The notes beneath the pieces are model-generated. The model worked only from the letters and a program-made list of their open reading frames with translations. It made no database searches and was not told the DNA's origin. Positions 56,654 to 64,000 of a stretch of DNA of 64,000 nucleotides are shown here, piece after piece (within the stretch, counting starts at the first letter, position 1; each line of letters begins with the position of its first letter). The stretch covers positions 372,001 to 436,000 of the forward strand of contig JABSSW010000009.1 in the NCBI GenBank assembly GCA_018902385.1, in the 5' to 3' direction. Origin of the DNA: Physcia stellaris. Lineage: Eukaryota; Ascomycota; Lecanoromycetes; Caliciales; Physciaceae. The translations under genes were made by a program, and so were the position numbers.

Positions 56654-59304
56654 CTACTTTCTCAATGTACTCGTAGCAACATGAGTAAAGCCAGAGAGTG
56701 CACTGTTCCTGATGGCACGTACATCCAATTCACGTAAAACGGAGCGCGAGAAGGGGCTATGGTTGGCCTTGATAGTAACAGGTGTCTTCAAGGGTCCTTC
56801 TTGGACGTTCTCCTTATCAGTATCGTCAAAGGCTAGGCCTGAGGTGCTCCTCTGAAGACTTGGCCCGTAGGAGTCTAGGGAAGCTCGTGCTCTGAGAGTG
56901 TTGTAATTGTTCTCTTTCTCGCGTGCAGCAGAGTGTTGCGAGCCTACACCCATATGCGAGCCCCGGTGTTTAATTTTTCGTGGACTCCCGTCCAGACGAA
57001 GGGTAAGATCTCTAATCTCACGAGGCGAGAGTGTGTTTGCACGCAGCCTGCCATGTGATCTTTCGCGAGCCGCAGTAAATGCACGGCCAGGAGTGTACCG
57101 ATACGGAGAGCCGTTGATTGATGTGTGGTCTCTGTGTTTGTGCTCAATCGCAGCGGTGACTTGAGCCACAGAATTTGGGGGTACGTCGACAGAGTTCTAC
57201 TACCGTTAGACTAGGGGAAATGCAAGATAGCAAACTCTAGGCTCTTACCGGATGGATTATCGTAATAGGTAATTGGATGGTGAGATGTTTCCTATATTAC
57301 TCGTCAGAGGTTTGCTTGTGCCTGTGGCCTTTGCAGAACCCACGCAATGAAACAAGATATTTGCACGTTCAAGAAAAACCGAACGCCAAAGAACCGCCCT
57401 AAATATGGTCAGCCTTCAATGTCTGCTGCCAATTGGTAACAGCATAGATTAAGCCCGACCGCCAGGTCAAACCTGATCACTAGAGCCGAGTCATCAAGCT
57501 TCTTGACGATTCCTGATACAGGGTCGAGGTCTGACCATATCCAGCCTATCCCGTGTGCCCAAATTGACTCTTGAAAGGTTCTAGTGGTGATTGTACGTCG
57601 CGGTGCATGGAAAGCCAAAAGTATCCCATGTTCTGGTTGTAAGTGGTGCCCCATATTCCGGTAGTAAGTGGTGCTGATTATTACGATGCACCGATAGATC
57701 TGCGATTACCCGACTTGGGACGAAAATAAAAGATGAAGTCATCTTCATGTCGTCTTCATATGCTTTGTGCCAGAGACGGGCACGCTTTTTGTCGCAATGG
57801 ATGTATCAATGACGATGCATCAGAGGCAAGACAGCACCACACCAGACCATGGGATACCACCAAAACGAAAACTATAATCTTACCTGTATCAACCGATGCC
57901 AGCCCCGTCGGTACCTCTATTCGACATGTCCTCAAAACCTCTGTGTGAGCTGGCACAACATCGCTTTTACTCTTGAAGATGGAAGTCGCAGCGATACGTC
58001 TTTCGCAGTAGTCGGGTATCCGAAGTGTGTCAGCAGAACCGATCCTGGTAGATGCAGGAGAAAAGGCGTAAACGATCGTTGCTTTCTCTAGCTGGACCAC
58101 TATCTTGTTTACGTCTCTGTTACTCCTGTTCTGCACTTGAACGTCCACAAAGAGCATGTAGCCGCTGATCCACGTCTGCCTGTGAAGGCCAGCCGTGACT
58201 CTAATAGGCAAGGAACTATCTGTGCTGGAGAAGCGTAACTCTTCACTTGCAGTCAACGGACTTGGTAAGCTGACCAATGCCTTTTCAGCTACCAGGGATC
58301 AGCCCGCGGCTTTTCTAGCACGGATCTAGGGCTTACGATCGTGGACAGTCAACACTGTCACTTCACGTGACTGACGCACAAATTCTTGCTTTCCGGCTAT
58401 CTTTGCCTCAATGGTCATACTGAGTAGATATAAGATGCCTTGTCTCTTGGCTGTGTATGGAGGAGGACCCATCGCCACTGGTAAATCTAGGCGGAATGGT
58501 AAGATTGAAACAGACGGAAGTACTTCCCAGGACGTTTCTGCGGGACGACGCCCTGTCGGCACCATCTCTATTGGTGGTGGATGGGTTTCATCAATGAGCT
58601 CGGTTGCTAAGCGGCGAAAGATATGTCGCCGGCCGTTAGACCGTTCGATCCCAATCAGGCTTATCACAATTCGGGATATTGACAATGTTGAGCGAATTTT
58701 TTGTCGCGCATCTTTCGGGCCCCCATCGATCGTGATTTGGACGTCACCTTCAACGGTCGCTCCACCAACAAAAACCGGGGCAGATAGCATAAGCTCAGCT
58801 TCGATACGAGGGTGGTGGACCTTTGGAAAGTCCAGGATATCTGTAGGCACAATGGGTGGGATGAATGTCCGCGATGGGGCCTTCCGAACTTCTGGATGTG
58901 CACAACGACGAATAGGAGATACCGATCTACCGCGCGCTGGGATTGTTCTCTCATGTTTGGGCGCTCGTGGTGCAGATTGTGTTGGCATTCGGGGACTGGC
59001 GAGACTGGACTGGTACAGCGAGAAGTTTTGCGATGATCTGCGCTTGGGGATTGCCAATGCCATTGGAATTTGATCGACAGGTACGCCTGCAATCACTGAG
59101 AGTGAAAGGGTCTAAGGGGGAGGCAATAATAATCCTCCATAGAAGCATGGCAAGCAAGGATGAGAGTGGGGTCCGTGGAGATCACCAAGGATAGATACTA
59201 CAACAGAGGATCAGCGAAAATTCTGAACGCACCTTCCTCAATGATTCACGGTGGTACACCTGCCACCACCGCATGATTGTAGGCGGCTCAATTTGGAAGT
59301 TCAT
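56654..59304 (-). CDS. Arrestin-like protein (arrestin N- and C-domains)
   Basis: Six exons are inferred: 59304-59202, 59086-58337, 58288-57884, 57398-57344, 57291-57249 and 57196-56654, giving 632 residues with consistent phases. The start MNFQIEPPTIMRWWQVYHRE is solid; the first donor (GTAGTA, intron 115 bases) is the least certain. The N-domain shows IEAELMLSAPVFVGGATVEG and VISLIGIERSNGR; the C-domain shows LPIRVTAGLHRQTWISGYML, VDVQVQNRSNRDVNKIVVQL and, across three small exons, GRFFGVRFFLNVQISCFIA, KHLTIQLPITIIHPNSVDVP and AQVTAAIEHKHR. Fungal arrestin-like proteins often recruit ubiquitin ligases to membrane transporters, but no PPxY motif was seen. The polar C-tail has two KEN tripeptides (EKENN, DKENV). 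Intron 3 is 485 bases against 48-115 for the others and contains an inverted-repeat element. Confidence 0.82.
57621..57857. mobile_element. Small inverted-repeat (MITE-like) element inside an intron
   Basis: The left end, GTATCCCATGTTCTGGTTGT at 57621-57640 continuing to AAGTGGTGCC, is matched in inverse by GCACCACACCAGACCATGGG plus ATAC at 57834-57857. The hexamer CCAAAA abuts the left end (57615-57620) and recurs two bases beyond the right end (57860-57865), suggesting a target duplication. Inside the left end two tandem ~25-bp units share GTAAGTGGTGC. The element of 237 bp carries no gene. It accounts for half of the oversized third intron of the arrestin-like gene. Splice sites of that intron lie outside it. 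Superfamily unknown. Confidence 0.55.
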
Positions 59305-61162
59305 CGGCCTAGTTGTTTGATCACGACGCAAGGTAAGGATGGTATGTTACAGTGATTGTTCAGGACTTGTAGCTTCTTCGTTTGACTGAAGGGTTGGGCG
59401 TCATGTGCCGAGTTTAAAGTGTACGATGCAATAGAGAGGCATCAGGCCCGATAAGTCGAAAGTGCCTCACTTGAAAGAGCTAAGCAGCCATCCGCTGTCG
59501 TCCTATTCCGAGTGAAGCTTGCAAGACTCCTTCTGTCGCCGTAAGCTACGAGTTGAGACACGGAGCATATTCCTTGACCTTCAATTCTCTTCCTCGCAGT
59601 TTCGATCATGCTAGCAAATGCGATCAAGGGGGAGGCTTTTCTTCTCTTTAAGCGATACCAGGATTCTATTGCCTCATATCGCTACTTGTTCGTCGATCGA
59701 GATTGCGGTCATTTGAAGAGGTCGTGGACTGGTTCCCACCTACTCTAGCGAGCCTCTGGACCCTGAAGGGCATGAACACGTAGTAATACTACGACGATCG
59801 GAGCAATGCACCTAAATAAGATCATGTCGGGATGTTGCTTTTTGCTTTCTCAATTTGACACCTGCTGCAGCTGCAGATCTACCACGTGAGCCGAGCGGGA
59901 GCTAATGTACGAGTACGACGCGAAAAAGTCAAGTCCAACCGGCTCACAAACATCAGCCCCTGTGTCCTGTGTTCTGTATCCTGTGCACAGTGCTCCGTAG
60001 ACGCCCTGAAAGTCCCGTCAGGCTTCGTCGCTCATCGTTCGGTAATGTCAACAAGGGATGGACTTGGAGATGGTCAAAGCACCAAAGCACATGTCAATCT
60101 CATAAATCTCTCTTGCCCAGGACTGCCAACCGGGCATTCGTCCGGCGGGGAACTCCGAAAAGCGGCCACGCCCCATATGAGCCAGAAAGGCATCATTTGC
60201 GGAGACCAACCTAGCGCCAGCTTCTAGTGTGTAGACGATTCCGCGGACCTCTACATCAGGTCGCCTTAGGAAGGTACCGACGGGTCCGTGAGCACATGGC
60301 ACGAATGTGTATCTCCTGCGATCCTGCAGCCTTGTCAGGGGAAATGTGCAGGAGTCATGGCTGGAGAAGAATAATGGAAGGTTTTCGGACCTATCTCCAG
60401 AGTCCAGAGCGACGAAAACGCGCTGGTTCCGCGGAGAAATTGTGTGCAGGTATGCGCCTCCGCCTCCAACGGGCGACGGGAGTCGCCAATCCCACTGCCT
60501 CGCCTTCCGCGCTATCATAAAACGGGGCATCGGATCCTTTCTTGTGGATCAGGGTCACCAATAACAAGCACCTGAAGGTCTGGGAAGTAAGCGAGCCATC
60601 GGTGCCAGACATACCAACTTTACTCCTAACAGCAGTCCAGGCCCGACCTATGCTCTTGCCCGTCCGTGACCCAAGTGACGTGAATAGGCTGCGACAAGGG
60701 CCTGACCCAAATCCTTAACCTGCAGACTCCGGTGCCGGTTGACTGGTCGAACCTAATTTATGTAGCTAGACCCCACAAATTCAAGCCTTCTTTGTTCGTC
60801 CAAGCATCTGACAGGGACGACGCCAGCAATAAATTTTCATCTCGAGTGACCGCTGACCTTGTGGGCCAGCACACTTTCAGTCTAGACTGCGTCTGCCTCT
60901 TTTTTCCCTCAATATCTGCATTTCTGCGTTTCCTTCTCTGTTGATATCAATTTCTATTACCTCACATCATCTCCTTAAACGCTGTTCTTCACCAGACCAA
61001 CACTGGCCTAATTATTGTATTCGCCGTAGCACCGGAAGAGACCCTTCAAGCGCGCGGCTTGCCTTAGAGGCGCTTTCCTCCAAGGCAGAGCACACAGTAT
61101 AGTCATCTGGACCCTTCCAGTCAACCGCTCTTCGGACGATATACCGGCTGAAGCTTCCGGAC
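59305..61162. other. Intergenic 1.9 kb including a possible small gene
   Basis: Apart from the open frame listed at 60048-60530, nothing is recognised. From about 60890 to 61010 the + strand is T/C-rich and is probably the promoter and leader of the bZIP gene. Confidence 0.45.
60048..60530 (-). CDS. Unassigned open reading frame
   Basis: An ATG-started frame of 160 codons reads RVFVALDSGDRSENLPLFFS, RRRYTFVPCAHGPVGTFLRR and VEVRGIVYTLEAGARLVSAN. It has no recognisable domain. A rival frame upstream on the same strand (60612-60391) overlaps it. Codon use is not clearly better than in the other frames, so this may be non-coding. Confidence 0.25.
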   Translation of the reverse strand: MPRFMIARKARQWDWRLPSPVGGGGAYLHTISPRNQRVFVALDSGDRSENLPLFFSSHDSCTFPLTRLQDRRRYTFVPCAHGPVGTFLRRPDVEVRGIVYTLEAGARLVSANDAFLAHMGRGRFSEFPAGRMPGWQSWAREIYEIDMCFGALTISKSIPC

Positions 61163-62590
61163 ATGTCCAATGTCGAGGAACCGACTGCAGTCCCTAAAGC
61201 GGAGCACTCTGACCTCGAGTCTTTTTCTGAGTCGTCCCCAGAACCGGATGACCCCCAATTCATACAGGAAGTAGCACAGACGCAGAAAAGAAAAGGAGGT
61301 AGGAAGCCGGTATGCCTTCTCCCCAGCCAATAAGAGATGAAACTCTGATGTAGCCACCATTTAGATATATGCCACGTCGGAGGAGAGAAAGCAGAGGAAC
61401 CGTCAAGCTCAAGCAGCCTTTCGTGAGAGACGAACAGAGTATATCAAGCAATTAGAGACGACCATTAAACACCATGAGGAAACGCTCCAAACTCTTCAAC
61501 AGAGCCATCGCTCAGCAGCGGACGAATGTCTGATGTTGCGGTACAAGAATTCCCTCTTAGAGCGTATCCTACTTGAGAAGGGTGCGTATTCCTTCTTGTT
61601 CGTTCTGTGGTTCCACCTACTCATTGTTACCAGGAATCGATGTTCAGGCTGAATTGAGCTCGAAGACTGATCACCCACAAATCTCTCCACGTGGTCCACC
61701 GTCAGCAGCACACCAGCCCTCCCCAATCCAAAGAGCAGTAATCAACCGGCACACTCAAGCTCGACATTCGTTATCTGGCATCGTGAAACCTAATCACGTT
61801 CATCCGTCTCCCACAAGCTCCATCGCCAAACAATCACCCCGACTGCAGCCTACACCGCCAGCTCAAGCTCTTTCTCCAATAACATCAAGATCGCCGGTCG
61901 GACTTGTGCAAGGTGGGGCAACCTCAACTGGCGTAGATCTGAGAGCTCAGCAGCAGCAACAGCCGCGGCCTAAAGCCAGGATACCACCATCACATCTGCC
62001 GCCTAACATATCGACATCAATGTCAGCTCCAAATGTACAGCCTATTTTACCCGCCAGCAGAAGCTCGGTGGAGGTGAGCAGGAGCTCGGTCGAGATGACA
62101 AGTGCAACAAGCACCCAGTCAAGCTATTATCCGTCACCATTTCATACTCATATTGAGCAACTCGGCAAGCTGACCCGCCCCCTCCTTTCCCCTCTCAGAG
62201 CTATGTTCGTCCTAGATTGATTCCGTGAGTACAGAACAGGAGTACGACGCGCATGCAGACATGCTCGACGAAACCGAGACCGACGACACTTCGGCGGGCC
62301 CCAATTCCGGGCCCTACCCACCGCTATACCATCAAGCCCCAAACCATGGGATGCACATGGGCATGCAAGGCCAGCCTCCAATGCAACCTATGCAATCCTT
62401 ACCACCACTCCAGCCGATGCACCCACCGGCGGTATCACAGGTTAGCGAGCCTAACCATACAGCAATCGGCGAGATGAATCAACCCTTTGATCCCTTCGAC
62501 CCCATGCTGGACGCAGACCCGTTTGGGTTGACTGCGAGTATGCATTTTCCGACGCAGTTTACGTTCCAGGAGAGTTCAATGCGGCAGTGA
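61163..62590 (+). CDS. bZIP transcription factor
   Basis: Exons 61163-61309, 61365-61581, 61634-62164 and 62235-62590 give 416 residues. After an acidic start (VEEPTAVPKAEHSDLESFSE) and KRKGGRKP, the basic region spans about residues 57-72 with NRQAQAAFRERR, the N-x7-R signature of AP-1-like fungal bZIPs. The coiled coil follows (YIKQLETTIKHHEETLQTLQ), continuing to ECLMLRYKNSLLERILLEKG. The C-terminal half is Pro/Ser/Gln-rich with MQPMQSLPPLQPMHPP and an acidic end PFDPFDPMLDADPFGL, likely activation sequence. Introns 1 and 2 are ordinary; intron 3 (62165-62234) must use a GC donor (G|GCAAGC...TACAG) to join HIEQL to EQEYDAHADMLDE in frame. It resembles Fcr3-type regulators, from memory only. 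Target genes are unknown. Confidence 0.88.
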
Positions 62591-63222
62591 CCGGCTCACT
62601 TACTGCTAAGTTCACGATTCTTGATTTGTTAGGCTTTCAAGTGGGCCGGTTCATTGCAAGCATGGCGTTGGGGAATGATGTCACAACAGCAGCATAGAAA
62701 AAGCGAAGGATACCATGGCACTTGGAGTATATCACGCGTGGTCAGCTATGCCTGGTCGGAGGTTTATCTGTACCCTTCTTGTGCCCTTTTTGCAGCTGTT
62801 GGCCTATCACATTTGGCTGCTGCTACTTATCTTTCCAGCTAGCTATGCATGTACATATTTTGGATCATGGAAGCTTTCAGCCGTCGAGGAGAGTGGAGAT
62901 ACGTGACTGCGATATTTAACATCTCAAACTATTTCAGAATCACTCACTAGGTCGCCTCTATGTATACAGTTCTAGAAGTGGAGGGAACGGCTCACCTACC
63001 CGAGCGGTTAAGCGCTAGCGCGAGTTGAGCTTCGCGTAAAGTTCATTTTCGCACAATCAACCGTTGACCCACACTCCCATTGTTTGAACAGCTTGGGTCC
63101 GCAAATCAACACGGAGAGACAAGATCCTGTTCCAGGGTCTCGTCCCTCTTGCCATCAATTCCTTCTAGCAGTGTTGCCATAATTCGGGAGGCCTTCAACG
63201 GAAGGCGAGGAGGCAGGACGTC
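62591..63222. other. Intergenic; promoter of the Stm1-type gene
   Basis: No gene. A patch near 63000-63040 (CCCGAGCGGTTAAGCGC) resembles a tRNA A-box, but no B-box or cloverleaf follows, so no tRNA is called. Confidence 0.45.
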
Positions 63223-64000
63223 ATGTCGGACGTGAAATCCAAGGTAAATACACAGCATGCTCACATTCCTTCACATTACCTGATCTCACCGTGTCAATGA
63301 ACCCTACTGACCGCTCAATCTCCCAGAATCTATACGAGCTCCTGGGTAGCACCATCAAAACCATGACCTGCAAGTCCTTCCATGCTGACCAAACCAGGCA
63401 ACGACCCTGAGGAGGACTCGGATAGGGAGCCTTCACCTCCACCGAAGATAGCGGACAAGCCAGCTCCTCGAAAGGGCAAACGCGATGGTGGCACTGATAC
63501 CGCACCAAGCGCATCGACTGGCGAAGGTGCCGGAACCACCGGAGGCGGACGTGCTCCTCGGCGTGGAGGATTCACCGGCAGTGATGAAGGTAAATATTAG
63601 CAATGCATCAATTGCAGATTGTGATTGTGTTGTTTGAATCAGGTCGCTCACAAGCTTGATAGCCTTTCATGACCGCAATGCTGGCACAGTAAACAACCGC
63701 GGCAAGCCTACAGACGATGGACTCCGCCAGGACCGTCATTCTGATCGAGTCGGAGGAGGCCGGATCCAAGGCAACTATGATGGCCGCGGTGGACGTGGAG
63801 GCCGTGGAGGTAGAGGTGGTCGAGGAAACCGTGATGACCGCCATTCTCGCGGTGTACAAAAGTATGATCATCACTTTTTGGCTTGTACCTCTACTGATAG
63901 CCACCTAAAGCGATCACGTGAAACAAGCAGACCAATCCTGGGGTGCCCCTTCTGGACAAGCTGAATGGCAGGATGAAAAGGCAGGCGAGGCTATTGCTAG
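63223..64000 (+). CDS. Stm1/HABP4-type RNA- or ribosome-associated protein (cut by window end)
   Basis: Exons are 63223-63243, 63327-63345, 63398-63589, 63663-63861 and from 63911 on. Two tiny exons open the protein: MSDVKSK|NLYELLG|NDPEEDSDREPSPPP. An Ala/Pro/Lys-rich linker then leads to GGGRAPRRGGFTGSDEG, AFHDRNAGTVNNRGKP and an RGG-repeat patch (GRGGRGGRGGRGGRGNRDDR). After a probable 49-base intron comes QADQSWGAPSGQAEWQDEKA with GEAIA, the characteristic SWG...DEKAGEAIA core of the HABP4/PAI-RBP1/Stm1 family. Yeast Stm1 clamps dormant ribosomes and binds G-rich nucleic acid; the RGG patch fits RNA binding. The last acceptor (AAG) is unusual. The 3' part lies beyond the window, so the protein is incomplete. 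Confidence 0.82.

Noticed and set aside
58411-59073. 220-codon + frame
   Set aside because: Antisense shadow of exon 2 of the arrestin-like gene.
63000-63060. A-box-like CCCGAGCGGTTAAGCGC suggestive of a class II tRNA
   Set aside because: No B-box, no variable arm and no acceptor pairing in the following 100 bases.
1-64000. CRISPR arrays, prokaryotic operons or prophage
   Set aside because: No regularly spaced repeats of that kind; spliceosomal introns and fungal gene families throughout.

Overview
This is nuclear DNA of a filamentous ascomycete (Pezizomycotina). The genes have many short introns, about 44-98 bases, with GT...CTGAC/CTAAC...AG signals. The families are fungal ones: Zn2Cys6 regulators, an Hsp70-like ATPase typical of filamentous fungi, DUF7730/F-box-like proteins, an M35-like protease, an arrestin-like protein and an Stm1-type protein. 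I cannot fix the class or species; Leotiomycetes is a guess.

Layout. Bases 1-8640 are a very AT-rich block of hypermutated repeats holding the fossil of a Ty3/gypsy chromovirus. The mutation context is unusual: cytosine survives almost only before A or G, and CT, CC, AG and GG are nearly absent. This is not the CpA context of classical RIP. From 8.6 to 47.5 kb the window is gene-poor and decaying. It holds an uncharacterised membrane protein, a hAT-like miniature element with an 8-bp target duplication, a zinc-finger remnant, a SANT-like protein, an Hsp70-like protein ending in a Zn2Cys6-like cluster, two F-box/DUF7730-like genes, a secreted Cys-rich protein, an M35-like protease and several broken genes. 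At 35.9-40.8 kb a broken NAD(P)-binding gene, a broken Zn2Cys6 regulator and a broken MFS transporter surround one intact glutathione S-transferase, like the remnant of an accessory cluster.

From 47.5 kb to the end the window is denser and looks like core genome: J-domain protein, metallophosphoesterase, dithiol glutaredoxin, LIM protein, arrestin-like protein with a small inverted-repeat element in one intron, bZIP factor with a GC-AG intron, and the start of an Stm1/HABP4-type protein.

No single pathway joins the genes. The main points for follow-up are the CpY mutation signature, the Hsp70-like/zinc-cluster fusion, the two non-autonomous elements and the decayed cluster. All exon boundaries were worked out by hand from splice signals and frame continuity and have no transcript support.
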